Assembly: GCA_963761705.1 (NCBI GenBank)
Contig: CAVXHK010000001.1
Coordinates: 1,984,001 to 2,048,000, forward strand
Origin: CAVVKW01 sp963761705
Lineage (GTDB): Bacteria; Verrucomicrobiota; Verrucomicrobiia; Chthoniobacterales; JAATET01
Length of the DNA stretch: 64,000 nucleotides
Direction: 5' to 3'
Shown here: positions 17,662-25,117 of the stretch, one piece after another
Layout: every line of letters begins with the position of its first letter
Position numbering within the stretch: the stretch's first letter is position 1
Position numbers and translations under genes: made by a program
The notes under the pieces: model-generated
Databases searched by the model: none
The model's input: the letters and a program-made list of their open reading frames with translations, nothing else
What the model was told of the DNA's origin: nothing

Positions 17662-17708
17662 TTCCGGCCGTCGATTAAAAATCGACACTTTTGAAGGGTG
17701 GGCCGGAA
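17662..17708. terminator. Nested inverted repeats between the two convergent tRNA genes
   Basis: TTCCGGCC (17662-17669) pairs with GGCCGGAA (17701-17708), and inside it GTCGAT (17670-17675) pairs with ATCGAC (17681-17686) around TAAAA. The position between two convergent tRNA genes suggests a shared stop or processing element. There is no long U tract on either side, so termination is an inference. Confidence 0.45.
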
Positions 17709-17724
17709 TTCGCTCAGATGGCGA

Positions 17725-17799
17725 TGGAGCCGGTAGTCGGATTTGAACCGACGACCTGTCGCTTACGAAGCGAATGCTCTACCACTGAGCTATACCGGC
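17725..17799 (-). tRNA. tRNA-Thr (anticodon CGT)
   Basis: Read on the minus strand: acceptor GCCGGTA with TACCGGC, D arm GCTCAGTGGTAGAGC, anticodon loop TTCGTAA giving CGT, variable AGGTC, T arm GTCGG-TTCGAAT-CCGAC, discriminator T and encoded CCA (17725-17727 on the plus strand). One T-C mismatch is seen at the top of the anticodon stem. The anticodon reads ACG, a frequent threonine codon in this GC-rich sequence. Confidence 0.92.
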
Positions 17800-17868
17800 T
17801 TTTTTGGGGAGCGCGGAATCTACGGCTCGCCAGTGGTGGAAGTCAAGGGTGCGCTCGGCACCCCGGCC

Positions 17869-18123
17869 TCAAGCCCGTTGCTTCTTGGCGTAGTCGACAA
17901 CTTTCGCGATCCCAACGATGAGAAGCGCGGGCTTGATCGCCCAAAGGGCCAGGCGAATCACCAGAACGAGAATCCCGAAGAGCGGGAGACGACTGATGAC
18001 GAGACCCGCGCCAGTGCCGATGAGGACGGCCTTGAGTGGCTCTTCCCGGATCTTGGCTTCGGCGTCGGCGATACCCGCTTCGAAGCGGGCCTTGCAGGAG
18101 TTTGTGGCTGGGTTTGTTTCCAT
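17869..18123 (-). CDS. Small membrane protein, DUF883/ElaB-like C-terminus
   Basis: 84 residues starting METNPATNSCKARFEAG. A charged helix (ADAEAKIREEPLKAV) leads into a glycine-rich hydrophobic stretch and a second membrane segment, ending in KKQRA. The REEPLKAVLIGTGAGLV turn resembles the membrane-proximal end of ElaB/YqjD proteins, which anchor to the inner membrane and bind ribosomes in stationary phase; similarity is limited to this part. It follows the DUF1328 gene by 34 bp on the same strand and may be co-expressed with it. Confidence 0.6.
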   Translation of the reverse strand: METNPATNSCKARFEAGIADAEAKIREEPLKAVLIGTGAGLVISRLPLFGILVLVIRLALWAIKPALLIVGIAKVVDYAKKQRA

Positions 18124-18157
18124 GAGAAGCTGGGATTTTTTACTGGTGAGAATGCGG

Positions 18158-18325
18158 CTAGACACGGGGGCCGCGTCCGCGGAAGAGGAACGAGAGGATG
18201 AACAAGATGATGAAAACGACGAAGATGATTTTCGCGATTCCTGCGGCAGTGCCGGCGATACCGCCGAATCCGAGGACTGCGGCGATTAATGCGATGACGA
18301 GAAATGTGATGGCCCAGCTTAACAT
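18158..18325 (-). CDS. DUF1328 family two-helix membrane protein (YtjA-like)
   Basis: A 55-residue protein read on the minus strand from ATG 18325 to TAG at 18158. The order is MLSWAITFLVIALIAAVLGF, then GGIAGTAAGIAKI, then IFVVFIILFILSFLF and the tail RGRGPRV. This is the standard DUF1328 layout: two membrane helices joined by a glycine/alanine turn. Members are small inner-membrane proteins often induced by stress; their function is unknown. It is divergent from the NlpC/P60 gene, whose start lies about 80 bp away, and precedes the DUF883-like gene. Confidence 0.88.
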   Translation of the reverse strand: MLSWAITFLVIALIAAVLGFGGIAGTAAGIAKIIFVVFIILFILSFLFRGRGPRV

Positions 18326-18407
18326 GATATTTTGGTTTGGTGCTTACGGGCGGAATGAAAGGTTGTTTTCCGCTTTGCAACAAGTTCGGAGATGGGGGGA
18401 GGCTTGG

Positions 18408-19088
18408 ATGGGTCGAGTGGTGGTCGCGTCGGCGCTCTTTCTCGCGGTATTTTCCGGGGCGTGGGCCGACGACTCGCGAGCAGTGACGACGCCGATGGAG
18501 AGGGATGACCTGGCAGATTTCGACGCGAATCCTGAACCGATTAGAACCCTGCTGGACTCCGCTTTGGCCCTGACGAAGCGGAACTTGGCCTATGCCTACG
18601 GCTCGGCGGACCCCGAGAAGGGAGGAATGGACTGCTCGGGAACGATCTATTACCTGCTGAAGGAGGAGGGATTTGACGGTGTCCCGCGGACGGCGAGTGG
18701 ACAATACGTGTGGACTCGGAAGGCTGATGAATTCGAGGCAGTGGTGAGTCGAAGCAAGGAGAGCTTTGAACTGGACGATCTCCAGCCGGGCGATCTGCTC
18801 TTTTGGACGGGAACGTATTCGGTCGACCGCGATCCGCCGGTGACGCATTCGATGATCTATCTGGGCAAGGCGAAGTCGGACGACAAGATGCTGATGTTCG
18901 GAGCGAGCGAAGGGAGGAGTTACCGGGGGACGAAACAATCGGGGGTGAGCGTTTTTGATTTCAAGATCCCCCAGGGGAATCCGGATTCGTATTCGCCGGG
19001 TGCGCGGTTCGTCGGGTATGCGCGAATCCCCGGGATGGACGAACGGGTCGCCGAAGCTGGCGGCGAGGAACTGGAGTTGGGTGATTGA
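18408..19088 (+). CDS. Secreted NlpC/P60 cell-wall peptidase
   Basis: 226 residues. ATG 18408 is preceded by a strong GGGGGGAGG ribosome-binding site and starts a clear signal peptide (MGRVVVASALFLAVFSGAWA). The NlpC/P60 domain shows the catalytic Cys in GGMDCSGTIYYLL, the LQPGDLLFW strand and the His in VTHSMIYLG. The frame is open back to 18198, but that part overlaps DUF1328 on the other strand and is not coding. The enzyme would cut peptide stems of peptidoglycan between D-Glu and the diamino acid, in the periplasm. No adjacent wall-binding domain is present. Confidence 0.88.
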   Translation: MGRVVVASALFLAVFSGAWADDSRAVTTPMERDDLADFDANPEPIRTLLDSALALTKRNLAYAYGSADPEKGGMDCSGTIYYLLKEEGFDGVPRTASGQYVWTRKADEFEAVVSRSKESFELDDLQPGDLLFWTGTYSVDRDPPVTHSMIYLGKAKSDDKMLMFGASEGRSYRGTKQSGVSVFDFKIPQGNPDSYSPGARFVGYARIPGMDERVAEAGGEELELGD

Positions 19089-19132
19089 CGGAGATCCTTG
19101 CCGTTCGCGGTGAGATCGGTTGAGTTGCAGAC

Positions 19133-19918
19133 ATGAACGAGAAACTACGGGTAACGGTCTGGAACGAATTTGTACACGAGCGCGAGAGCGAGGTGGTGCG
19201 AGGAATTTATCCCGAGGGAATTCATCGCTGCATTGCGGACGGTTTGGCGGAGGACGATGGAATATCGGTCGGTTGCGCGACGTTGGGCGAGCCGGAGCAC
19301 GGCTTGACGAAGGACGTGCTGGCGGCGACGGACGTACTGCTTTGGTGGGGGCACGCGGCGCACGGAGAGGTGGCGGACGACATCGTCGACCGGGTGCAGG
19401 CGCGGGTGCTCGAAGGGATGGGGCTCGTCGTTCTTCATTCCGGTCATTACTCGAAAATCTTCAAGCGGCTGATGGGGACGACGTGCTCGCTCACTTGGCG
19501 GGAAGCCGGTGAGAAAGAGCGGTTATGGGTGTGCAATCCGGGACATCCCATCGCGCAGGGGATTGACCGTTACTTCGAGGTCCTCCACGCGGAGATGTAC
19601 GGTGAGCCGTTCGGGGTGCCGGCGGCGGACGAGACCGTGTTTCTGTCGTGGTTTGCGGGCGGGGAGGTCTTTCGGTCTGGCCTGACGTGGCAGCGGGGCA
19701 ACGGCAAAGTGTTTTACTTTCGGCCCGGGCACGAGACGTATCCGGTTTACTACCAAGCGGAGGTCAAACGGGTTCTCAAAAACGCGGTACGGTGGGCGGC
19801 TCCGGTGGGTGGGGCCTGGGTCGACTCGTGTCCGAACGTTCCGCTGGAGCAGGCGTGCGAGCCGATCACCGTGTCGGGCGAGGGGCTGCACAAGGCAGGG
19901 GAGGCGGGCTTTCGGTAG
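19133..19918 (+). CDS. ThuA-domain protein (trehalose-utilisation family)
   Basis: 261 residues with the class I glutamine-amidotransferase-like fold of ThuA: VTVWNEFVHE at the start, a DVLLWWGHAAHGEV segment, GLVVLHSGHYSKIFKRLMG, and the late GKVFYFRPGHETYPVY. No signal peptide is seen, so it is probably cytoplasmic. ThuA proteins are associated with sugar (trehalose, maltose, sucrose) metabolism and are common in Planctomycetes and Verrucomicrobia, but the reaction is unknown. No sugar genes are nearby. The 3' end overlaps the remnant on the opposite strand. Confidence 0.82.
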   Translation: MNEKLRVTVWNEFVHERESEVVRGIYPEGIHRCIADGLAEDDGISVGCATLGEPEHGLTKDVLAATDVLLWWGHAAHGEVADDIVDRVQARVLEGMGLVVLHSGHYSKIFKRLMGTTCSLTWREAGEKERLWVCNPGHPIAQGIDRYFEVLHAEMYGEPFGVPAADETVFLSWFAGGEVFRSGLTWQRGNGKVFYFRPGHETYPVYYQAEVKRVLKNAVRWAAPVGGAWVDSCPNVPLEQACEPITVSGEGLHKAGEAGFR

Positions 19919-20265
19919 CCTGGATCTTCAAACTTCCAGCGATCGCAAGTTCGAGAACGAGCGGGTTGTGGTCGGAGCCAAAGGATGGGCCGATCACGCG
20001 GGAATGGCGGGCGGGTTGGGTGCTGGATGCGTGAACGGTGTCGGCGATGAGCTCGGGTGGCGGGCGTGCGGCGGCCCGGGCGCCTCGAATGGGAGGCGGA
20101 AGTGGCGGGCGAGATCGAGCAGCCGGTGGCAAGGGCCGAGGCTGCCACGGGGAAGCCGATCCCCGCGAGGAGGCCGGTGATCTCGGTCGGTGGGGTGGGC
20201 GACGAGCGTGGCCGCTTGGCGAACGCGAGGCCGGGTTGGGTGAGGGAAGCCGACGCTCGTTGAAG
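19866..20265 (-). pseudogene. Remnant of an endonuclease/exonuclease/phosphatase (EEP) protein
   Basis: This 350-bp space between thuA-like and HAD genes has no intact gene. On the minus strand it encodes pieces of an EEP protein in two frames. One frame has HRLLDLARHFRLPFEAPG; the other has ADTVHASSTQPARHSRVIG followed by the family's terminal signature GSDHNPLVLELAI. The N-terminal half, with the catalytic Asn/Glu motifs, is missing because the HAD gene ends at 20270. A 5'-truncated, frameshifted pseudogene is the simplest reading. The frame that holds SDH runs to a stop at 19866, inside the 3' end of the ThuA gene. Confidence 0.5.
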
Positions 20266-20269
20266 TGTC

Positions 20270-20965
20270 TTAGCTGAAGAGGGCTGTGAGGACTGCGTCA
20301 GTGTCGCTGAGGTCTTCGAAGAGGTGGTCGGGGTGGTGCGCCGCTAGTTCGGCCTGACTGTAGTTGCCGGTGGCGATGGCGACCGTTTTCGCGCCGATGG
20401 CGTTGCCGCACTCGATGTCTTTCGGCGTGTCGCCGATGACGTAGATGCGATCGGCCGGGAAGTCTTCCCCGCTGGTTTCCTTCGCACGAGTTCGAGCGAA
20501 GTGGCCGAGTTGGTTGCGATCGTGGCTGTCGTCGGCGTAGGCCCCGAACTTGAAATAATCCCAGACGCCGTAGTGGCCGAGTTTGATCTTGGCTCCCTTG
20601 GCCAGGTTGCCCGTGAGGAGAGCGAGGACGCAGTCTTCGCGATTCCGGAGGGCGTCGAGCAGCCGGACGATGCCGGGGAGGACGCGCCCCTTGTGTTTCG
20701 GGAGCCGTTCTTTGAGGTTGTGGAGGTAGCCGTCGAGGAGGGAGGCGATGTTCTCCGGGGTGGCCTCGAGGCCGTGCTTGGAGAGGAGTTCACGTGAGAT
20801 CGCGGAGTCGGTGTTCCCTGCGATGGTGACTCCTTCGAGGTCTTCGTCCTTGCCGAAGCGATCCCGGACCGCGTCGCGGAGGGCGTTCTCACCGGCTCCG
20901 CCGGAGGTGATGATCGTGCCGTCGATGTCGAAGAGGAAGAGCCTCCGGGTGGGGCTAGGAGTCAT
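20270..20965 (-). CDS. HAD-family phosphatase (phosphoglycolate-phosphatase-like)
   Basis: 231 residues. HAD motif I is FLFDIDGTII, motif II LLTGN near 115, motif III/IV VIGDTPKDIECG near 175. A helical cap lies between motif I and II. It dephosphorylates a small metabolite; the Gph-like cap suggests phosphoglycolate or a sugar phosphate, but the substrate is not readable. The ATG at 20965 overlaps the end of infC by 11 bp, so it is probably translationally coupled to the initiation factor gene. Usually rpmI follows infC, so this neighbour is unusual. Confidence 0.85.
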   Translation of the reverse strand: MTPSPTRRLFLFDIDGTIITSGGAGENALRDAVRDRFGKDEDLEGVTIAGNTDSAISRELLSKHGLEATPENIASLLDGYLHNLKERLPKHKGRVLPGIVRLLDALRNREDCVLALLTGNLAKGAKIKLGHYGVWDYFKFGAYADDSHDRNQLGHFARTRAKETSGEDFPADRIYVIGDTPKDIECGNAIGAKTVAIATGNYSQAELAAHHPDHLFEDLSDTDAVLTALFS

Positions 20966-21599
20966 CGTCTTCGGTGTCGTGAACGGACTCGTTGTCGTGG
21001 TCCTCTTCCTCGTCTTCGATGTCGTCGGCGGCGGTGGAGAATTTCCGGACCCGTTTGTTGGCCGGGAGAGGGCTGAGCGTCATGCCGATGGCGCGACCGG
21101 TGAGCTTGGGCTCCATGTCGACGTGGGCCATCGTGATGAGGTCCGCTTTGATGCGTTGCATGACGGCGTGACCATTTTCCTGGTGCGCCATTTCACGACC
21201 GCGGAATTGCAGGCCAACCTTGAGCTTGCTGCCTTTGTCGAGGAACTGCTCGGCGCGTCGGATCTTGGTGACGTAATCGTGCTCGTCGATGTTGGCGCGG
21301 AATTTGACTTCCTTGACCTTGTTGACGGTCTGCTTCTTTTCCTTTTCGTGCTTCGCGATCTCGTAGCGAAATTTCCCGTAGTCGACGATGCGGCACACGG
21401 GTGGATCGGCCTTGGCGGTGACTTCGACGAGGTCGAGGCCGTAGGCTTTGGCTTTGCGGATGGCATCCTCGGTTTTGAGAATGCCGAGCTGCTCGCCGGT
21501 GGCGGCGAGAATGACGCGCACCTCGCGGGCGCGGATGCGTTCGTTAACACGATGATCCCAGCGCGGAACGATGGGACGACGACCTCTTTTTGGTTTAAT
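20955..21599 (-). CDS. infC: Translation initiation factor IF-3 (ATT start)
   Basis: 214 residues when read from an ATT codon at 21599, preceded by AGGAGG at 21604-21609. Upstream of the first Met (21521) the frame encodes KPKRGRRPIVPRWDHRVNER followed by IRAREVRVI, the conserved IF-3 N-terminus, so the shorter start is wrong. ATT is the classic rare start of infC and underlies its autoregulation. Domains: N-domain to about 90, linker KKQTVNKVKEVKF, C-domain RAEQFLDKGSKLKV to LSPLPANKR. An acidic tail (DDIEDEEEDHDNESVHD) of about 30 residues extends beyond the usual end. The gene overlaps the HAD gene. Confidence 0.95.
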   Translation of the reverse strand: MKPKRGRRPIVPRWDHRVNERIRAREVRVILAATGEQLGILKTEDAIRKAKAYGLDLVEVTAKADPPVCRIVDYGKFRYEIAKHEKEKKQTVNKVKEVKFRANIDEHDYVTKIRRAEQFLDKGSKLKVGLQFRGREMAHQENGHAVMQRIKADLITMAHVDMEPKLTGRAIGMTLSPLPANKRVRKFSTAADDIEDEEEDHDNESVHDTEDDDS

Positions 21600-21603
21600 A
21601 GGA

Positions 21604-21609
21604 CCTCCT
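21604..21609 (-). promoter_or_regulatory. Strong Shine-Dalgarno deciding the infC ATT start
   Basis: On the minus strand AGGAGG is followed by TCCT and then ATT (21599-21597). No ATG, GTG or TTG stands near it in frame, and the conserved IF-3 N-terminus begins right after the ATT. The 21610-21856 stretch upstream has no gene; a promoter for infC is expected there but I see no clear -10/-35 pair. Confidence 0.8.
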
Positions 21610-21856
21610 GTGGGTTGGTGAATGGCTCGCCGTGGAAACGACAGAACCGGGTTGTGAATTCATAACGCTCATGGCCGCGAGTGCGCCGTGGGTCGTGATG
21701 GAACCGAAATGCGAGCTGACGTCACGAGGGCGAGCCGGGGCATGGGGGAGTTCCGAGTTTCAATCTGTCGCTACGATTCAATGCGTAAAGGGTGACTCGC
21801 GTGACGCGAGTTGGTAGCAGTGGTAAGAAACGAACGCGGGGGGCGCAAGCCGTTTT

Positions 21857-22498
21857 TTAGTCATCGCTCGCGGGGGGCGGGACGGACGGGTCTCCGCGCT
21901 GCGGTCGGTCCATTTCGAATCGGTCGCCGGTGCGGCAATACCAGCTTGGGCTGGCCATGCGACCGATCGGGCGGAAGTTTTCGCTGAGGATGCGGAGCGT
22001 CTTGGGTTCGATGAGTTCGTCGCGGACGTGGACTCGGTGGACGAGTCCGATGATGAGACGGTTGTCGCCGATCTGAAGGGTGCCCCATTCGGTGCATTCC
22101 AGCGCGGCGGGCGCGGCGGTGATGCGGGGTGGGGTGACCAGGGTGGACGGCGCGGTGGTGAGGCCGGTGGGGGTGAGTTCGTTGGTGCCGGGCGGGAGGT
22201 CGGCGGCGGTGGCGTTCATCGCCTCGGCGAGATCTTCGTCGACCAGATTGACGACGAATTCGTGGGTGGCGCGGATGTTCGCCGCGGTGTCTTTCGGTCC
22301 GCCGGAATCGCGGTCGCCGGGACAGAATCCGACGATGGGCGGGTTGGCCCCGAGGACGTTGAAGAAGCTGAACAGTGCGGCGTTAAGCTGGCCGGTCGGG
22401 GACAGGGTCGTGACCCACGCGATGGGTCGTGGGGTGACGAGGGACGCGAGGATGGAGTAGGCGCGGTCGGCGTGTTCGTTGTCGAGGTCGAGGGTCAT
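21857..22498 (-). CDS. Flavin reductase-like FMN-binding protein
   Basis: 213 residues from ATG 22498 (MTLDLDNEHADRAYSILASL). TPRPIAWVTTLSPTGQLNAALFSFFN and the following VGFCPGDRDSGG plus THEFVVNLV match the DIM6/NTAB flavin reductase family, which binds FMN in a split barrel and reduces it with NAD(P)H or passes it to a partner oxygenase. The open frame extends upstream to about 22621, but that part is encoded by a repeat copy and is not conserved. The C-terminus ends PPPASDD. No oxygenase is adjacent, so its partner is unknown. Confidence 0.85.
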   Translation of the reverse strand: MTLDLDNEHADRAYSILASLVTPRPIAWVTTLSPTGQLNAALFSFFNVLGANPPIVGFCPGDRDSGGPKDTAANIRATHEFVVNLVDEDLAEAMNATAADLPPGTNELTPTGLTTAPSTLVTPPRITAAPAALECTEWGTLQIGDNRLIIGLVHRVHVRDELIEPKTLRILSENFRPIGRMASPSWYCRTGDRFEMDRPQRGDPSVPPPASDD

Positions 22499-22510
22499 GG
22501 ATGCGGTCGG

Positions 22511-22550
22511 TTGCGGCTTCGCCGGGGTCGATTGGATGATCGGCTGGAAG
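22511..22550 (+). repeat. Interspersed hairpin-tail repeat, copy A
   Basis: GCGGCTTCGCCGG (hairpin CGGC-TTC-GCCG) followed by a tail of about 25 nt ending GATGATCGGCTGGAAG (22535-22550). It lies just upstream of the flavin reductase start, between divergent genes. See copies at 32041, 37089, 41785, 44367 and 59161. The tail differs from copy B at a few positions and has one extra base. Confidence 0.7.
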
Positions 22551-22638
22551 CTGATGATACCCCAACACAATCGCACCAGCGATTCTTGCGCGACTCTTCG
22601 ACCTTGGACCTTCGACTTCACCTTCCTATGACACGGTC

Positions 22639-23937
22639 GTGAAGAATGCGTCGACCGCTCGAATCGGGCTCACCACCTGCACGGCGATCGTCGTGGCGAA
22701 CATGATCGGGACCGGGGTGTTCACGAGTCTGGGGTTTCAGGTGGGGCCGTTGCCTTCGGGGTTCGCGATTCTGGTCGTCTGGGGACTGGGGGCGATTTTC
22801 GCTTTGTGCGGCGCGCTTTGTTACGCCGAGTTGGCGGCGGCTTTGCCTCGGTCGGGCGGGGAATATCATTTCCTCACGCGGATTTACCATCCGGCGCTGG
22901 GGTTCATGGCGGGGATGATGTCGGCGACCGTGGGGTTCGCAGCGCCAGTCGCTCTGGCGGCGATGGCGTTCGGCGGATACGCGCACAATCTCGCGCCGGG
23001 AGTGCCGGTCTGGCTGATGTCGGTGGGTGTCGCGACGGCGGTCGCGGGAGTGCACGCGATTTCGATCCGCTCCAGTGGGGTGTTTCAAGTTTTGTTCACG
23101 TCGCTGAAGGTCGCACTCATTCTGGCTCTGATCGGGGCCGGGTTTTTCGTCGGGCCGACGGTTGGGATTTCGTTTCGGCCACTTCCTGGGGATCTTGGCC
23201 TGGTCGGGAGTGCGCCGTTCGCGGTGGCGTTGATGTACGTGATGTACGCTTATTCGGGGTGGAACGCGTCGACTTACATCATCGGCGAAGTGCGTGATCC
23301 GGCGCGCAACGTGCCGTGGTCATTAATTCTGGGGACTTTGATCGTGGGGGTTTTCTACGTGCTGCTGAACGCGGTGTTTTTGAAGACCGTGCCGATGGCC
23401 GAATTGGACGGGCAGCTAGACGTCGCGAACCTGGCGGCGTCAGCGATCTTCGGCGAGGGTGGTGGGCGGGTGATGTCGGGTCTGATCTCGTTGGGACTGA
23501 TCTCGGCGATCAGCGCGATGACTTGGGCCGGCCCCCGGGTGGCGGCGACGATCGGCGAGGATTTCGAGGGCTTGCGGGTCCTGGCGTGGCGGTCCCGGGC
23601 GGGAATTCCGCTCGCGGCGTGCGGGCTGCAGTGGGTGATCGTGATGGGGCTGATCCTGACGGCAACTTTCGACGCGGTGCTCGTCTACACGCAGTTTGCG
23701 TTGGTGCTTTGCGGGCTGCTGACGGTGGTGGGCGTGGTCGTGCTGAGAGTGCGGGAGCCGGGGTTGCCGAGGCCCTTTCGGTGCTGGGGATATCCCGTGA
23801 CGCCGGCGGTGTTCGCGGCGATTGGGGTGTTTTCGCTGGGGTATACGGCGGTGGTGCGACCGGTGGAAGCGGCGTGCGGGACGGGGACTCTGGTGTTGGG
23901 GTTGGGGGTCTATTTGACCGGTTTGGTGAGGCGGTAG
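22639..23937 (+). CDS. APC-family amino acid permease
   Basis: 432 residues with about 12 predicted membrane helices. The first helix holds the APC substrate motif MIGTGVFTS, and helix 2-3 has CYAELAAALPRSGGEYHFL, both standard for amino acid/polyamine transporters. Tail RVREPGLPRPFRCWGYPVTP also fits. The start is GTG 22639. The substrate is not readable; the LAT/PotE-like motif set allows neutral amino acids or cationic ones. It is divergent from the flavin reductase and ends just before the paired hairpins. Confidence 0.87.
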   Translation: MKNASTARIGLTTCTAIVVANMIGTGVFTSLGFQVGPLPSGFAILVVWGLGAIFALCGALCYAELAAALPRSGGEYHFLTRIYHPALGFMAGMMSATVGFAAPVALAAMAFGGYAHNLAPGVPVWLMSVGVATAVAGVHAISIRSSGVFQVLFTSLKVALILALIGAGFFVGPTVGISFRPLPGDLGLVGSAPFAVALMYVMYAYSGWNASTYIIGEVRDPARNVPWSLILGTLIVGVFYVLLNAVFLKTVPMAELDGQLDVANLAASAIFGEGGGRVMSGLISLGLISAISAMTWAGPRVAATIGEDFEGLRVLAWRSRAGIPLAACGLQWVIVMGLILTATFDAVLVYTQFALVLCGLLTVVGVVVLRVREPGLPRPFRCWGYPVTPAVFAAIGVFSLGYTAVVRPVEAACGTGTLVLGLGVYLTGLVRR

Positions 23938-23972
23938 GGTTCGGCTCCCGCTGGCGCGGATTGCCAAAATAG

Positions 23973-24012
23973 CGGCACCGGGACGGTGCCGTTCTCACGC
24001 GGGACGCGTGAG
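23973..24012. repeat. Twin hairpins with identical GGGAC loops
   Basis: Hairpin 1: CGGCACC-GGGAC-GGTGCCG (23973-23991). Hairpin 2: CTCACGC-GGGAC-GCGTGAG (23994-24012). Both have a 7-bp perfect stem and the same five-base loop, and are two bases apart. They lie between the convergent permease and dus genes. They could act as a terminator pair or be a mobile palindromic element; no U tract follows directly. Confidence 0.8.
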
Positions 24013-24028
24013 TTTCCCCTCGGCTCGG

Positions 24029-25117
24029 CTACGCGGGGGTTGGCCCGGATTCGTGGCACCGAGCTGGTTGCCGCCGCTCCCCAGCTTCGCCGAGATGCTC
24101 GGTGGCGAGGTCTTCGAGTTCGGTTACCGAGTCGACTTTGGTGAATTTTGGGCGGAGGGATTTGCCGTTGGCCAGGGAGCGGCTGTAGGCCATGAGGCGG
24201 GAGCGGAGGCTGTGGATGGCTCGGCGCTCGTCACCGCGACGGTCGGCTTCCTGGCGCGCGTGGTCGATGATGAGGTTCCACCGATCTTCATCGGTGGGGC
24301 GGGTGAATGGCCGGTCCGCGAGGGCGCACTTGATCTCGGTGAAAATCCAAGGATTGGCCATGGCGGCGCGTCCGATCATGAGACCGTGGACGCGGGATTC
24401 GGTGGTGCGTTTTTTGGCGTCGTGGCCGGTGGCGATGTCGCCGTTCCCGATGACTGGGATCGAGACCGTGTCGGCGACTTGGGCGATCACGTTCCAGTCG
24501 GCTTCACCGGTGTAACCTTGCTCCTTGGTGCGTCCGTGGATGGCGAGGCGAGCGATGCCGGCTTGCTCGAGGATGGTGGCGGTGGTGGTGGCGTTGATCG
24601 TCTGGGCATTCCAGCCGGTGCGGATCTTGGCGGTGACCGGGAGTGGGGCGACGGCGGCGACAACGGAGCGGGCGACCCGCTCGAGGAGCGGGCAATCCTT
24701 GAGAAGGGCGGAGCCGCCTTGCTTCGAGACGACCTTGTTGACGGGGCAGCCGAAGTTGAGGTCGATGAAGTCGGGGCGGACCCAGTCGACGACGTGGCGA
24801 GCGGCTTCGGCGAGGGCGTCGGGATTCCCACCGAAGAGTTGGACGCCAACGGGGCGCTCGCGCTCGGAGAAAGCAAGGTATTCCGTCGTGCGCTGGTTGC
24901 GGTGGAGGATACCCTCGGCGGAGACGAATTCGGACGTGAGGACGTCGGCTCCGTGGTCGAGGCAGATCTGACGGAAGATCGTGTTGGTGACGCCCGCCAT
25001 GGGGGCGAGGTAGAGGGGAGTGATCCGCGGCGCGGATTCGTTCTCAGTCGGCAGCCCAAGTGAAGCGGAGACGGAAGAAGCCCACTGCAAATCGCCGCTC
25101 CTTGAAGTGGCGGTCAC
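24029..25117 (-). CDS. dusB: tRNA-dihydrouridine synthase (DusB-like)
   Basis: 362 residues, FMN-dependent TIM barrel. Signature motifs: LYLAPMAGVTNTIFR near 35, the catalytic-Cys region FIDLNFGCPVNKVVSKQGGSALL near 118-140, RTGW, LAIHGRTKEQGYTG and PVIGNGDI. It reduces uridine in tRNA D loops. Start is GTG 25117, overlapping the stop of the preceding gene (GTGA), so it is translationally coupled. The last 25 residues are not conserved. DusB versus DusA/C cannot be proven here. Confidence 0.92.
   Translation of the reverse strand: MTATSRSGDLQWASSVSASLGLPTENESAPRITPLYLAPMAGVTNTIFRQICLDHGADVLTSEFVSAEGILHRNQRTTEYLAFSERERPVGVQLFGGNPDALAEAARHVVDWVRPDFIDLNFGCPVNKVVSKQGGSALLKDCPLLERVARSVVAAVAPLPVTAKIRTGWNAQTINATTTATILEQAGIARLAIHGRTKEQGYTGEADWNVIAQVADTVSIPVIGNGDIATGHDAKKRTTESRVHGLMIGRAAMANPWIFTEIKCALADRPFTRPTDEDRWNLIIDHARQEADRRGDERRAIHSLRSRLMAYSRSLANGKSLRPKFTKVDSVTELEDLATEHLGEAGERRQPARCHESGPTPA

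Noticed and set aside
23973..24012. Simple rho-independent terminator
   Set aside because: Two perfect hairpins with the same loop and no direct U tract do not look like a plain terminator, though they may stop transcription.
24008..25063. About 350-codon open frame on the plus strand
   Set aside because: Antisense to dus, whose FMN and catalytic motifs are clear on the minus strand.
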